Part shown: piece by piece, positions 43,101-52,828 of the stretch
How the letters are laid out: each line of letters begins with the position of its first letter
How positions within the stretch are numbered: the stretch's first letter is position 1
Assembly: GCA_015061955.1 (NCBI GenBank)
Contig: SUVO01000001.1
Span: 111,070 to 175,069, forward strand
From: Verrucomicrobiaceae bacterium
GTDB taxonomy: Bacteria; Verrucomicrobiota; Verrucomicrobiia; Opitutales; Intestinicryptomonadaceae
Length of the DNA: 64,000 nt
Direction of reading: 5' to 3'
Notes under the pieces: generated by a model
The model's input: the letters and a program-made list of their open reading frames with translations, nothing else
What the model was told of the DNA's origin: nothing
The model's database searches: none
Position numbers and translations under genes: made by a program

Positions 43101-43270
43101 GCAGCTTTTTTTGTGAAGGTAAGGGCAATTATTGAGAATGGGTCGAATTTATTATCTTTACCTTTAGCACAAGCTAACGCAATAAAACGAGTTGTTAATG
43201 AAAAGGTTTTTCCTGAGCCTGCCGATGCCGATGCTTTTTCGTTTGCGAAGAAATGTTTTGTAGTATTCAT
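40136..43270 (-). CDS. addA: AddA-type helicase-nuclease of the double-strand-break repair complex
   Basis: This 1044-residue UvrD-like helicase carries SASAGSGKTFSLTTRF (Walker A, residue 14 onward), ALTFTKKAA, LFDEFQDTSYNQW (Walker B), YVGDVKQSIYSWRGA, and VMTIHKSKGLAF, each with insertions typical of AddA/RecB. The C-terminal PD-(D/E)XK nuclease domain is intact: GTIDRL, FVIDYKPN and QLIQYKNAV. With AddB it would resect double-strand ends to load RecA. ATG 43270 follows the addB stop by two bases, so the two genes form an operon in the order addB-addA. The family is AddAB-like; RecB is less likely without recC and recD. Confidence 0.88.
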   Translation of the reverse strand: MNTTKHFFANEKASASAGSGKTFSLTTRFIALACAKGKDNKFDPFSIIALTFTKKAAGEFLVNIIKRLANAVLSENDAQALSKEVIEVIPTLANDLPTQESFAKILKLCVKDINKLHLSTIDSFFSTIVRQNANALKIFAPITIEDENGAKTQHFMLESISHMMNNNAINEDEVKIFAELVKRASFKEEKKQFCDLIKQILQSAHHTYFRYKDEEVWGNIELSNVKFNNIPYNQAIYTRNQAIVESTLSGIDPFKCLLEFIDNPTRANLKTNTNAILDNILQHKLNGTLATLTSIGYKKSTLPLTCAKEIDLILDMIFTEHFTRLSDASKAMWKIASLYEKEYENNIRSKGNITFSDIPFILSDDERQTEKEIIEYKLDSKFNHWLFDEFQDTSYNQWNILKNLVEEAILSSEKSFYYVGDVKQSIYSWRGASPELFNGIFNYYNQNTQLISNAKPLTVSWRSGEYVIDAVNKIFEDEKMLKRVFGEQPAKIFSHDFQKHISAESLNKKKQYPSYARLTFYDGESSKIEETYNICEKILEILQETNPIQNGTTCAILVNKNEQANYIVDFLKENGYNASGELAVEIASDRPIVSLFTAILRRLAHPQNTASDAYCNMADISDFTCNFSEDFVKNSILKIYTEGFKSFATDYEIFMRNKFKTKETPIEYAWLTSICNDIDKSGVYSIDEAVEYINSSKINTSASKSVIQVMTIHKSKGLAFGMVILPISIENKHRDGMIRIGDSIMIAPSATLASMNKDLQCEIEKLKDINKFENICKQYVAMTRPERALYILAKKFKDDSFKKDKENDISFERLLLEAFYPAIKNYSAPKDAKGMYADILNSGGVLDMGNANWFKDLPPTQPTQQQRVPEIAVNVSPVEEFETYAPSSANKTINQDKQQALLGIKIHDFLEQITSIKNVDLTKVQNVFEEYPDVVKGLSALFINPQFTQFFDNENAFEKNEIPFSRIENNKQIVGTIDRLVAIKNTSGFEKAFVIDYKPNTNDIEKYKSQLIQYKNAVADILNLDQEKISCYIAGYLDGKVVQL

Positions 43271-43272
43271 AA

Positions 43273-45999
43273 TTAGCAGGTTTTTGTTTTTTCCATTCTT
43301 ATGAGTTTATCGAATGTTTTCTTTTTCAGAACAAACGTATTTGGGCATATATCGTATTGTGGTGGTTGGTCTCCAATAAATATATTTGCTTTTATACTAT
43401 TGATAATTTCTCTGATTTTTTCTTCAGCTGATTTCAATTCGGTGTCAGATATATCCCAGGTGTCAATCATTGTTGTTGCTGTATCGTTTGGCGACACAAA
43501 AAACGCGCACTGACTTTTCACATTCAGCTGTTCATTTAATGCTATTACATATAGAGGCATTTGAAGATTTAACCAATTAGGGAAACCATTTTCATTTAGA
43601 TTTTTAAAGTGTTTTTCACGCGTTATATTTTTTTTGGACTTTGAATATGTTTTATAGTCGATAACCATAAATTTATCTAAATCTTTGTTGTAATCTACGC
43701 GATCTATAGAACCTGTAATTTGCATAGAATTTATTTCTATGTTGAATTTACGTTCTGGGGTTTCAAATATTTGCCAACCTTCTGATGCCCATTTTGCTTG
43801 AACTTCGGCAACAGCTGCAAGTTTCTGACGCATTGCATGAAGTTGTATTCGTACTTCAGCCGACAATGCAGTACCATATTCTCGATGTTCGTAGGCTTTT
43901 GCACAAGAGTCCATATACATAAATATTTCTTGTGGATCTTTTGAATTTTTGTATTTCGAGATTGCAAAACTTCGCATTACTTCATGGAAAATTGAACCAT
44001 ATTGAAGAGCATCGAGTTCTGTTTTTTCTGGCGAAACTTCTTGGGCTTTCAAAATGTAATTTACATAAAACTCAATTGGCGAATTTAGATATGTATTGAA
44101 TTTTGACGCCGACATTTTAAAGCCTTCGGGCAGTTGTTCTTTTATTTTTAAAGGCAATAATGTTGGTGCCGATAATTCAAGTTTATCGATTTGAGGTTCG
44201 GTAAATAGATGTTTTACACGCGATGCTATTTGACTATCTTCAGCCTGCATTAGTATGCGCGATGGTATTGTTGGTGATTGCGATAAATCTTTTAACGAGT
44301 ACAAAATTTGTACGTTATTACTGCGCGTACTTAAGAGTGTTTCAAGCATATAAGCATCGCGAGCACGTCGTTGTTGCGAATTTGAAATGTTCAAGCGCTG
44401 ACGCAATGAATCGGTTAAGAATTGATTTTCCGATTCCATTAAAGGCACAATGCCATCGTTCATATCGCACAATAACAGGTTTGGTTTGTTGCTCCAAAAA
44501 ATTTCAATCCAATTGTTTAGAGGAATTGTATCTGGTGTAGAAGTGCTTTCAGAACTTGGTTTTTCTAACGAATTTAACAGTATTTCTGCAATTTCGCTTT
44601 GAAGAAAATTGAAATTTGCTTGTTCAATTTCTTTAGCACAATTTTTTACAGAATCTAATGCTTCAAACTCAAATTTAGCCAAGCTACCTAACATTGGTTC
44701 GGTAGTTGATAGAATATCTTGTAGGGTGTTTACTACCTCATTCAAATTGGTCGATAATATTGAATATATTGAGTTGCGAACAATAGTGTACGCTTCGAGA
44801 TATTCTGTATTTGAATGTTCAGCTAAAATTGTCAAAAGGGCTTGCGATGTTTGTGGAATATATGTTTCTCGCAAAATATCAGCTTGGTTTTTTAGCTCGT
44901 ATTGCGAAATAGCAGTTTTTTGCGAAACATATTGACTCATCAGTGGATTGACCAATACTTCAAAAAATCTGGCAAACGAGTCGTTTTCTACGCAACTTGC
45001 ACAAGCTTTAATCAACTTGTAAAGCATACTTTGCGATAACTTGCGTGCTTCGGGAATGTCGGCTGAAATTCCCAATTTAGCCATTTTTTCTTTGAAAATA
45101 TCGGCATTTTGCGTTTGCTCGCACGATATAGACAATGTTTGTTTTATTTTAGGTGCATAGGCTTGGGCAATTTGGGCAACGCATTGAGCTTCATCTTCTA
45201 CCGAAGCAAATGTAAACGTGTTATTTGGGGTTATGTTTATAGGTTTTGTTGTGTAAACTTCTGGACGTGGTCTACCAATTTCATCAAAATCTTTAACAGA
45301 TGCATTTGTTGCAATAAGTATGTATGTTTCAGCTGTTTTTTGCAGATTTTCAAGCAATAATTTTAATGATTGTGGCACGTTTATGTTACCGGCTATTGCT
45401 ATTTTTGAATAAGAAGTTTTTATATTTTTTATACCATCTATTAAGACCTTATATTTACATTTTTTTTCACCCAAAAAATGAGTATAAAGCATTTCGAGTT
45501 TTTCAAGCTCACCCCAAAGTGATATTTCATAAAAATTAGAAGCAGGCGAATTTTTTATAATATTGTATATGTCGGAAAATGAAGCTGGTTTTTCTGCTAA
45601 TAAACTCTTTAAATGTTCAAGTTCTTTTGCAACCATTAAACATGTATTGCGTGTAGGTTTTCCATTAGAAAAAATAGTAGAGCTTTTAAATGATTGAATT
45701 GCTTGTAGCCATGCTGATAAGCGATCAGGCAGGGTGGCTGAATTTACTGAAATGGTAATTTGAGTTATTAAATTTTCAAGAGTTGTTATTCTCATACCCG
45801 ACAACGCATTAACTCCGTTTTGCGACAATATTTTTAGCATTTCTGTTCTGAGATTTCTTATTGCCGATTTTGTTGGTACTACTACGAGCGAGTTCCCAAA
45901 ATATGCAGGTATGTTGCTATCGGCAAAGTTGGCGCATAGCCATTTTGCGATAGATGCTGGTACTGATTTTTCGACTGGAATACTAATAATTTTTGACAT
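43273..45999 (-). CDS. addB: AddB-type nuclease subunit of the double-strand-break repair complex
   Basis: The 908-residue product begins with a degenerate helicase-like half (SLVVVPTKSAIRNLR at about residue 42; NWIEIFWSNKPNLLLCDMNDG) and ends in a PD-(D/E)XK nuclease domain: GSIDRVDY, MVIDYKTYSKSKKN and NLQMPLYVIAL. The nuclease residues are all present. The CxxC-x5-C part of the Fe-S cluster seen in Firmicute AddB is not recognisable; only a lone Cys in YDICPNTF and a C-terminal Cys occur nearby. The Walker A motif is not intact, as is usual for AddB-like partners. It is the first gene of the addBA operon and starts without an SD. Confidence 0.85.
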   Translation of the reverse strand: MSKIISIPVEKSVPASIAKWLCANFADSNIPAYFGNSLVVVPTKSAIRNLRTEMLKILSQNGVNALSGMRITTLENLITQITISVNSATLPDRLSAWLQAIQSFKSSTIFSNGKPTRNTCLMVAKELEHLKSLLAEKPASFSDIYNIIKNSPASNFYEISLWGELEKLEMLYTHFLGEKKCKYKVLIDGIKNIKTSYSKIAIAGNINVPQSLKLLLENLQKTAETYILIATNASVKDFDEIGRPRPEVYTTKPINITPNNTFTFASVEDEAQCVAQIAQAYAPKIKQTLSISCEQTQNADIFKEKMAKLGISADIPEARKLSQSMLYKLIKACASCVENDSFARFFEVLVNPLMSQYVSQKTAISQYELKNQADILRETYIPQTSQALLTILAEHSNTEYLEAYTIVRNSIYSILSTNLNEVVNTLQDILSTTEPMLGSLAKFEFEALDSVKNCAKEIEQANFNFLQSEIAEILLNSLEKPSSESTSTPDTIPLNNWIEIFWSNKPNLLLCDMNDGIVPLMESENQFLTDSLRQRLNISNSQQRRARDAYMLETLLSTRSNNVQILYSLKDLSQSPTIPSRILMQAEDSQIASRVKHLFTEPQIDKLELSAPTLLPLKIKEQLPEGFKMSASKFNTYLNSPIEFYVNYILKAQEVSPEKTELDALQYGSIFHEVMRSFAISKYKNSKDPQEIFMYMDSCAKAYEHREYGTALSAEVRIQLHAMRQKLAAVAEVQAKWASEGWQIFETPERKFNIEINSMQITGSIDRVDYNKDLDKFMVIDYKTYSKSKKNITREKHFKNLNENGFPNWLNLQMPLYVIALNEQLNVKSQCAFFVSPNDTATTMIDTWDISDTELKSAEEKIREIINSIKANIFIGDQPPQYDICPNTFVLKKKTFDKLIRMEKTKTC

Positions 46000-46097
46000 A
46001 ACAAATACTAAAATCTACTCTAATTTATATTCGTCTTATAGCAACATTTTTTATAAAAAATTATTTAAAAGTGGTCAATATTGTGTATAAAAGATTT

Positions 46098-47156
46098 ATG
46101 AATTTTTTTAAGATATTATTATCGTTAGTTTTATTAGTAGTTATGGCTTCGTGTAAAACCGATGTCAGCTTAGATTTTGAGCGTCCTTTTGAAAAAAAAG
46201 TTGGTATTGTGTTGCCTTTGTCTACAAATCAATCGGCTCGAGATATTGCCGATGGAATGGCTATGGCTGTTGCCGAATTTAACGCATCGCAAGGTAAAGA
46301 CGGCATAGTTGAATTCTTTTTTGAAGATATTGGTGAAAATAAAAATAAACCTTTAAATGCTATATCACGCTTAACAGAGAGAGGCGTTAGGGTTTTTTGT
46401 GTTGGTTTTGACAAAGAAATTATAATGCAACATAAAATGTTTTCAAATTTTAGTGGTGCGTTTTTTAATTTTTTTATGAGTTATCCACCAGCAACTATTC
46501 AAGGCTCTAATAATAGTACCAGAATGTTTTTTAATGTGGCTCAAGAGGCTGATATTATGGCTGAATACGCTTTAAAGCAAAAAGGTAGCAAAACTTATGT
46601 AATATTGTCGGAGGATAGTGCGTGGGGGAAGTCGGCTGGAGATTTCCTAAATTTTTCGGTATCGGCGTCTGATAGAAAAGTTTTTCGCGACTATTTTACA
46701 ACTGGCGAAAAATCGTTCGATATTTTTGCAAAGCAAATCTTATATCAAAATCCCAAAGCTATTTTTTATGTTGGAGATGGTTGCGAATTTGAATATCTTG
46801 AGAATGCTTTAAAAAGAGCATCGTTCAAAGGTATTCTACTTCGCAATAGAGGAATGCAGTTGAATGTAGAAAAATCATCGTATAGCAAAGTTTGTTTAAC
46901 AAAGTTTGAAACTTGCAATACCGATAAAATCAAGAAATTTAAAACCGATTTTCAAAATAAATTTTCACGTCAACCATCTATCTTTTCTGCGTGGGGGTAC
47001 GATTCTGCCAATCATTTAATTCAAGCAATGTACAAAACTAATTTTATTTTGAGTAAAATGCGAAAACAGTTTTGTAATGTGGAAAAAAATGGCGTAGTTG
47101 GAACTCTCAAATTCGATTCATCTGCCGATTGTACAACTGATTTAACTTTGAAATGA
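46098..47156 (+). CDS. lipoprotein with a type 1 periplasmic ligand-binding fold (LivJ/LpoA-like)
   Basis: The signal MNFFKILLSLVLLVVMASC ends in a good lipobox. The mature part begins KKVGIVLPLSTNQSARDIADGMAMAVAEFN, the opening of the receptor-ligand-binding (PBP type 1) family. A ligand-binding Ser/Thr-rich middle (VILSEDSAWGKSAGDFLNF) and GYDSANHLIQAM near the end follow. Relatives include branched-chain amino-acid binding proteins and LpoA-type penicillin-binding-protein activators. No ABC transporter genes are adjacent, so a non-transport role is plausible. The frame opens at 46071, but ATG 46098 gives the signal peptide. Its stop overlaps the comEC start by ATGA. Confidence 0.78.
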   Translation: MNFFKILLSLVLLVVMASCKTDVSLDFERPFEKKVGIVLPLSTNQSARDIADGMAMAVAEFNASQGKDGIVEFFFEDIGENKNKPLNAISRLTERGVRVFCVGFDKEIIMQHKMFSNFSGAFFNFFMSYPPATIQGSNNSTRMFFNVAQEADIMAEYALKQKGSKTYVILSEDSAWGKSAGDFLNFSVSASDRKVFRDYFTTGEKSFDIFAKQILYQNPKAIFYVGDGCEFEYLENALKRASFKGILLRNRGMQLNVEKSSYSKVCLTKFETCNTDKIKKFKTDFQNKFSRQPSIFSAWGYDSANHLIQAMYKTNFILSKMRKQFCNVEKNGVVGTLKFDSSADCTTDLTLK

Positions 47157-48829
47157 GTAAATTTTTCAAACGCAGTTTTTTAGCGTATCCAATATTCCCA
47201 TATTTTTTAGTTGGTATATTTGCAACCGTATTGGCTTGTGAATATGATAGCTTAAGGCAATATTGGCAAATATTTGCTTGGGGATGTGTTGGTTTTGTTA
47301 TTGTAGATTTTACAATATCGCTGTTTTTGTATTGTGGATTTAGTTTTGCTTGTATTCGTATTGTACAACGTTTTGTTCGCATTTTTGCATTTATGCTTTT
47401 TTGTATTTGTTTGTTTTTCTTGCGTGTAGATGAAAACAAATACCCAGATTTTCCACCTACAGAAACCGAGTTATCGGGTGAAATTTTAGAATATTCTTGT
47501 TCGGCAAAAGGGTCGGCATATGGCGTTTTAAAAATCAATGAAAGTAAACTTGAATTTTTGAAAGATAACGAAGTTTGGTTTACTTTTGCAAATCATAAGC
47601 GCGGTCAACAGTATATACTTCCTGTTTTAAAAAGAGGGGATATTATAAAAGTATTTTGCGTAATTCGTTCCATAAAAGAAAATCCTCCGTCAACGTGGGG
47701 ATATGTAAAAGACAAAAACGCACAAAGATCTTTCGATAAATATTTGTTGAGTCGGTTTATATATTTTAAAATGTTTGCAAATGTTGGCGATGTATCGGTT
47801 ATTGATGTAGCTAAAAGTTCTTCTTTTGGTGAAAATATTGCCAAGTTTGTGAAAGGCAAACTTTCAAAAACTTGTTTTTTAAATGCAGAAAATTTGGCTT
47901 ATACTGGAGCTTTGAAGGCTATGATTTTAGGCGACAAATCTAATTTAACATCAGAACAAAAACAGATTTTTAAGAACACTGGTACAATGCACGTTTTTGC
48001 TGTTAGTGGATTACATGTAGGTATAATTGCGTTGTTGTTATTTTATATATGTTCGGTTGCTTGTGTGCCTATGTATTTGCGAAGTTTTATTGTTATACCT
48101 TTGCTGTTTTTGTATGTTTTAGCTTGTGGTTTGCCAGCGTCGGCAGTGAGAGCTTTTATTATGGTTGCAACATTTGTTTTGGCGTTGTCGTTTTCGCGTG
48201 GTAGCCGACCAATAAATGCACTTATGGTTTCTGCCGTTATTGCTATTTTAGTTTCGCCTAAGGTTATATTTTCGGCAGGTTTTCAGTTGTCTTATGCTGT
48301 TGTTGGTTCGTTATTGTTGTACTCGAGTGTATTTGTAAAGCTACAACAGAACTTTTCAGCCAAAATTTACGATGTTAAGTTTGCTAAATTTTTCAATTTG
48401 TTATTCAAATTTTTTGTTGGAGGTTTGTGTGTTTCGATTGGTGCTTGTTGTGTAGCTTTGCCAATAACAGCATATTGGTTTGGTAGCTTTTCAATATCGG
48501 GAATTTTTGTTTCACCAATTTTTGTATTGTTGGCGTCGGTTGCAGTTGCAACTGGCATAATTGGAGCAATTTTGCCTTCGGTTGTGGGGGGTATTTTTAA
48601 CGATATTGCTATTTTAAGCGTGAAATATATGAGTTTATTAGCTGAATTTGTTTCAGATAACTTTCCAATGCTTTTGCATGTAGATATTAACAATGGATAT
48701 TTTGTGTGTATTATTGTGGGTGGAATTTTATTGTTAGCTAGTTTGGTTGAAAATGTGAATGTTTTGTTGCGTTTTATTTTAGTTCCGTTAGTATCGGGTT
48801 TAATAATGTTTTTTATATGGATATTGTAA
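47153..48829 (+). CDS. comEC: ComEC/Rec2-type DNA uptake channel (without metallo-lactamase domain)
   Basis: This 558-residue polytopic membrane protein has N-terminal transmembrane helices and a soluble OB-like region (about residues 95-230). The Competence domain (about 240-510) is marked by MILGDKSNLTSEQKQIFKNTGTMHVFAVSGLHVGIIAL, and the histidine-containing SGLHVG signature is conserved. The C-terminal metallo-beta-lactamase domain found in many ComEC proteins is missing; the protein stops after its last membrane helices. It would move single-stranded DNA across the inner membrane during transformation. It overlaps the upstream lipoprotein by four bases and tilS by 13 bases. No other com genes are seen nearby. 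Confidence 0.88.
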   Translation: MSKFFKRSFLAYPIFPYFLVGIFATVLACEYDSLRQYWQIFAWGCVGFVIVDFTISLFLYCGFSFACIRIVQRFVRIFAFMLFCICLFFLRVDENKYPDFPPTETELSGEILEYSCSAKGSAYGVLKINESKLEFLKDNEVWFTFANHKRGQQYILPVLKRGDIIKVFCVIRSIKENPPSTWGYVKDKNAQRSFDKYLLSRFIYFKMFANVGDVSVIDVAKSSSFGENIAKFVKGKLSKTCFLNAENLAYTGALKAMILGDKSNLTSEQKQIFKNTGTMHVFAVSGLHVGIIALLLFYICSVACVPMYLRSFIVIPLLFLYVLACGLPASAVRAFIMVATFVLALSFSRGSRPINALMVSAVIAILVSPKVIFSAGFQLSYAVVGSLLLYSSVFVKLQQNFSAKIYDVKFAKFFNLLFKFFVGGLCVSIGACCVALPITAYWFGSFSISGIFVSPIFVLLASVAVATGIIGAILPSVVGGIFNDIAILSVKYMSLLAEFVSDNFPMLLHVDINNGYFVCIIVGGILLLASLVENVNVLLRFILVPLVSGLIMFFIWIL

Positions 48830-50247
48830 TAAATGATATAACTTTTGATGTAGATTTAAATCTTCGTGCTTTAAACGAAATTTCTGCATATATTGAAGAA
48901 GGCGCATGCGTTGGTGTTGCATGTTCGGGTGGGGCAGATTCTGTGTTTGCGCTACTTAGTTTACTTGATATTTTTAAAGGAAATCGCGATTCTATAAAAG
49001 TGTTGCACTACAATCATAAAGCTCGTATTTCTGCCGATAACGATATGGCTTTTGTGAAAGATATGTGCGAAAAACTTGGTGTAGATGCTTATTTTGGCGA
49101 GCCTGAAAATCCACCAGAAAAACATTCTGAAGATGAGTTTCGCAAATTGCGTATTAGTTTCTTTGAAGATATTTGTAAGCGTGAAAATATAGCTATAGTA
49201 GTGCAAGGGCATCATTCTTCAGATGCATCGGAAACTGTTTTGATGCGTTTGTCGCGTGGTAGTGGGTTGGAAGGTTTGTGTGCTCCAGCTCCAATATCTG
49301 ATGCTTTTGGCGTAAAGTTTGTGCGTCCGTTGTTGGAAGTATCTAAGGTCGAGATAATTTCAATACTTCGTTCGGCTGGGGTAATGTGGTGTGAAGACGA
49401 AACAAATGCTCAAAATTCTTATTTTCGCAATCGAATACGCAACATTGTTTTGCCAGTGATAGAAGAAGTTGCTCCGAATTTTTATACTGGAGTACGCAGA
49501 ACCCAACGTTTGTTAGCAGAAGATTTACATGCCTTAAATTCTGCTTTTGAAGATATTTTTGTGCCGATAAATTTAAATTTAGGAACAACTGCACGCTTGT
49601 GTGCTGAAATTGTAGGTTGCAGAAGTTATCTTCGTAGGGCTGTAATGCGATTGTTAGCTCATAATAATGAACTTGAAAATATTCGTTCGCACGCAGTTGA
49701 TAAATTTTTAGACGATGTGTACGATTCCTTTTTGAGCGAATCTACAATATCTGTGAAAACACCCGTAGGCGATAAAATTCTTGTGTATACTCCACGTTCC
49801 TTTGAGTTGGGGCTTTACGATTCAAAACCTGTTGACGAGTTTTGTATAGAAGCCGGAATCGGAACTCATATCTTGCCCGATGGTAGAGCTTTACGAATCA
49901 GAAAAATCACTCTTGGCACCGAAAAACGTTTGGCTATTTTAAATGGAGAAAATGACGATTCTACAAGAGCTATTTTAGATGTATCTTGTTTTGGCGATAT
50001 TAAAAAAGATACTTTAACACTTCGTACTCGTCGTGAAGGCGATGCATACGCTCCGTTGGGTAGAAGTACACCTAAAAAACTAAAAGATATTTTAAATGCA
50101 AAAAAAGTACCAATTTTGAAACGAAAATCAATTTTAGTTGTCTGTAATAAGAATGGCGAAATTCTTTGGGTTCCACCTGCAGCACCTGCCGACAAATATA
50201 AAATAACAAATTCTTCGGTTGCAATTGAATTGACCTTAGAAGAATAA
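48817..50247 (+). CDS. tilS: tRNA(Ile)-lysidine synthase
   Basis: TilS modifies C34 of the CAU-anticodon tRNA-Ile to lysidine, using ATP and lysine. The PP-loop motif SGGADS lies in VACSGGADSVFALL at about residue 36. A basic LHYNHKARISADND segment, VQGHHSSDASETVLMRLSRGSGLEGL and the NSYFRNRIR stretch are standard TilS elements. The C-terminal substrate-binding domain (about residues 400-476) has RTRREGDAYAPLGRSTPKKLKDIL. It is 476 residues, slightly longer than average. It overlaps comEC, so it is translated from the same message, and ftsH begins 20 bases downstream; the tilS-ftsH order is common in bacteria. Confidence 0.95.
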   Translation: MDIVINDITFDVDLNLRALNEISAYIEEGACVGVACSGGADSVFALLSLLDIFKGNRDSIKVLHYNHKARISADNDMAFVKDMCEKLGVDAYFGEPENPPEKHSEDEFRKLRISFFEDICKRENIAIVVQGHHSSDASETVLMRLSRGSGLEGLCAPAPISDAFGVKFVRPLLEVSKVEIISILRSAGVMWCEDETNAQNSYFRNRIRNIVLPVIEEVAPNFYTGVRRTQRLLAEDLHALNSAFEDIFVPINLNLGTTARLCAEIVGCRSYLRRAVMRLLAHNNELENIRSHAVDKFLDDVYDSFLSESTISVKTPVGDKILVYTPRSFELGLYDSKPVDEFCIEAGIGTHILPDGRALRIRKITLGTEKRLAILNGENDDSTRAILDVSCFGDIKKDTLTLRTRREGDAYAPLGRSTPKKLKDILNAKKVPILKRKSILVVCNKNGEILWVPPAAPADKYKITNSSVAIELTLEE

Positions 50248-50267
50248 CAAGTTTTAATCTATCGCTA

Positions 50268-52286
50268 ATGAATAAAAATCAAGATAAAAGTTTTTTTGCT
50301 AAACCTTACGTTGTTTGGTTGCTTATTGCAGCAATTGTAATAGCGTTGGTGTCGTTGCCAGAGGGTAATGGTAATCAGTTGCAAAAGTTCGACGTTAAAA
50401 AACTCGCTACTGCTGTTGATAACGATGCTATCGTTAAAATGTCGGTACGTGGAGATCCAAAATCTGGTAAGGATTGGTATTATATAAATGGTGAAGTTAA
50501 AAATCCGCTGTTCGATATAAAGTCGGAATCAAAAGACGTTCCACGTACATTGAAGTTTACATTTGAAGGCAGAGTAACAGAAGATCTTTACAAAAAGATT
50601 TCTAATCCAAATTCTCCATGGGAAATAAAAGAAGAACCTGCAAGTTCATTTTGGAGTGATTTGTTAATTAGTGTGCTTCCTATCGTTTTGATAATGGCGA
50701 TAATATATTTTGTATTTATGCGTCAGTTTAAGGGGGGTACAAAAGGAGCTTTAGATTTTGGCAAAAGCCGAGCTCGTTTAATTACACCAGATGAAAATAA
50801 AACCAAGTTTTCAGATGTTGCTGGTTGCGATGAATCTAAAGAAGAAGTTTCAGAAATTGTTGAATTTTTGAAAAATCCTAAGCGTTTTAATGATATTGGT
50901 GCAAAAATTCCTAAAGGTATCCTTATGGTAGGGCCTCCTGGAACGGGTAAAACATTACTTGCTCGTGCAGTAGCAGGCGAAGCCGATGTACCATTCTTCT
51001 CAATAAGTGGATCGGATTTCGTTGAAATGTTTGTGGGCGTTGGGGCAGCTCGAGTAAGAGATATGTTCGACCAAGCAAAACGTAATGCGCCATGCTTGAT
51101 TTTTATTGATGAAATTGACGCCGTTGGACGTCAACGTGGTGCTGGTATGGGTGGTGGCAACGATGAACGCGAGCAAACGCTCAATTCATTGTTGGTTGAA
51201 ATGGACGGTTTCGATGCTCATAGTGGTATTATTATTATTGCGGCAACAAATAGACCAGACGTTCTCGATAATGCGTTGTTGCGTCCGGGGCGTTTCGACC
51301 GACAAGTTGTGATTGATTTGCCAGATATTAAGGGCAGAGAAGAAATTTTAAAAATTCATGCAAAGAAAATAAAGTTAGATGAATCTGTTGATTTAGCTAA
51401 GATTGCAAAGATTACCCCCGGCTGTTCTGGTGCCGACTTGGCTAATTTGTTGAATGAATCGGCTATAATTGCGGCTCGTCGTCGTTCTGAAAAAGTTTCT
51501 AGCAACGATATCAGTGAAGCTCGCGATAAAATATTCTTTGGTAAGGAACGTAAGAAGTTGATGGACGATGACCAAAAACGTCTTACAGCTTATCACGAAG
51601 CTGGACATGCGTTGGTTCAGGCAGTTTTAGACGATGAGGGTAAAATGCCAATTCATAAGGTAACAATAATTCCACGCGGACAAAGTTTAGGCTCAACTAT
51701 GTTTATTCCGGCAAAAGATGAATATACGTCATCGAAAAAATCTTTGTTGCGTTATATTAGTATGTGCTTGGGTGGTCGTGTTGCTGAAGAAATTATTTTT
51801 GGCGATATTACAAATGGCGCAACTGCCGATATTAAACAGGCTACTCAAACTGCACGCAAAATGGTTTGCGATTGGGGTATGAGCGAACTTGGTCCTGTTG
51901 CGTTGGGTGGTTCGCAAGATCATATATTCCTTGGTAAAGAAATTGCTCGCGATAGACCAATAAGCGATAAAACTGCTGAGGCAGTTGATGCAACAATTCG
52001 CAATATTATTGAAACTCAATTGCAGTGTACTCGCGATATTATCAATGAAAATCGTGCAAAATTAGATTTGATTGCCGAAGAATTGTTAATTCGCGAAACT
52101 ATTGATGGTGAAGATGTGTACTCTATATTAAAAGGCGACTTTGTGCCGACTAATAAAGATGAATGGGAACAATTGCAAAAGCAAAAACAACAAGAGCTTG
52201 AAGCAAAGAAAGCCCAAGAAATTCAGCAGTCATCTTCCGACAACGATGCAATGACCAATGAAGGTGGGGCATTGCCAACTGCGTAA
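50268..52286 (+). CDS. ftsH: ATP-dependent membrane zinc protease FtsH
   Basis: FtsH degrades membrane and regulatory proteins as a hexamer on the cytosolic side of the inner membrane. The 672-residue product has two N-terminal transmembrane helices (about residues 14-29 and 128-148) around a periplasmic domain. The AAA+ module has Walker A GPPGTGKT, Walker [15 protein letters not shown] and the SRH region [19 protein letters not shown]. The zinc motif HEAGH is at about residue 445, with the third ligand in a later DIKQAT segment. The tail is Gln/Lys-rich. Spacing after tilS suggests one operon, which ends at a terminator. Confidence 0.97.
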   Translation: MNKNQDKSFFAKPYVVWLLIAAIVIALVSLPEGNGNQLQKFDVKKLATAVDNDAIVKMSVRGDPKSGKDWYYINGEVKNPLFDIKSESKDVPRTLKFTFEGRVTEDLYKKISNPNSPWEIKEEPASSFWSDLLISVLPIVLIMAIIYFVFMRQFKGGTKGALDFGKSRARLITPDENKTKFSDVAGCDESKEEVSEIVEFLKNPKRFNDIGAKIPKGILMVGPPGTGKTLLARAVAGEADVPFFSISGSDFVEMFVGVGAARVRDMFDQAKRNAPCLIFIDEIDAVGRQRGAGMGGGNDEREQTLNSLLVEMDGFDAHSGIIIIAATNRPDVLDNALLRPGRFDRQVVIDLPDIKGREEILKIHAKKIKLDESVDLAKIAKITPGCSGADLANLLNESAIIAARRRSEKVSSNDISEARDKIFFGKERKKLMDDDQKRLTAYHEAGHALVQAVLDDEGKMPIHKVTIIPRGQSLGSTMFIPAKDEYTSSKKSLLRYISMCLGGRVAEEIIFGDITNGATADIKQATQTARKMVCDWGMSELGPVALGGSQDHIFLGKEIARDRPISDKTAEAVDATIRNIIETQLQCTRDIINENRAKLDLIAEELLIRETIDGEDVYSILKGDFVPTNKDEWEQLQKQKQQELEAKKAQEIQQSSSDNDAMTNEGGALPTA

Positions 52287-52299
52287 TATTTTAAAATAT

Positions 52300-52338
52300 T
52301 TAAGGCGTGTTTGTTTTACAGACACGCCTTTTTTTTAT
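52300..52338. terminator. bidirectional terminator between ftsH and the DTW/Tsr3-like gene
   Basis: The stem GGCGTGT/ACACGCC (52304-52310 and 52322-52328) continues inward as a short second stem and is followed by T8. It lies between converging genes. Confidence 0.85.
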
Positions 52339-52827
52339 TTAGAATAAAACTTGTTTTGTACCTTCAAAAAAATCTTTTGGTACATCGTTCAACCAATTAT
52401 TTATGGTTAAAAAGTGTAGGGCAAAAGGATATTCGCGTATGATAGATGGATTTGGTCTACCAGCAAATTTTAGTGCCGCGTAAAGAGCTTCTATTGTTGC
52501 CAATCCATTGGGGTCGGCGTGCATTTTTGATACTCGAGGGTATCCTGTTTTTATGCTTAGAGGTAAACTGCGTGGTACAAAGTTCCCATACACTTTTGCT
52601 CTAATTTTTGGCAATAAATGCCATGTAGAATCTAACAACAAAATAGGGCGTTGGGCATCGGCTTCCGACATTGTTGGAGCATCAATTTCCAACAAGGTAT
52701 ATCCTGTTGCATCGAAGGAAAATCCATCAACAGCATTAAAGAACTCAAACTCTGGGTGTTCGTGTAGATGTCGCAAAGAACACTTTTGGCGATTTTCTTT
52801 TGGATGCCTTATTACTGCAGTTTTCAT
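52339..52827 (-). CDS. DTW/Tsr3-like aminocarboxypropyltransferase family protein
   Basis: The 162-residue product starts at ATG 52827, one base after the glmS stop; the longer frame upstream is within glmS. LLLDSTWHLLPKI is a DTW-type motif, RSLPLSIKTGYPRVSK follows at the usual distance, and GLATIEALYAALKFAG matches the LSTLEA helix. The family transfers a 3-amino-3-carboxypropyl group from S-adenosylmethionine to tRNA or rRNA uridine (TapT, Tsr3). The spacing from the DTW motif and the final PFALHFLTINN resemble Tsr3 as much as bacterial TapT, and the RNA target is unknown. It is cotranscribed with glmS, which is an unexpected pairing. Confidence 0.68.
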   Translation of the reverse strand: MKTAVIRHPKENRQKCSLRHLHEHPEFEFFNAVDGFSFDATGYTLLEIDAPTMSEADAQRPILLLDSTWHLLPKIRAKVYGNFVPRSLPLSIKTGYPRVSKMHADPNGLATIEALYAALKFAGRPNPSIIREYPFALHFLTINNWLNDVPKDFFEGTKQVLF

Positions 52828-52828
52828 T

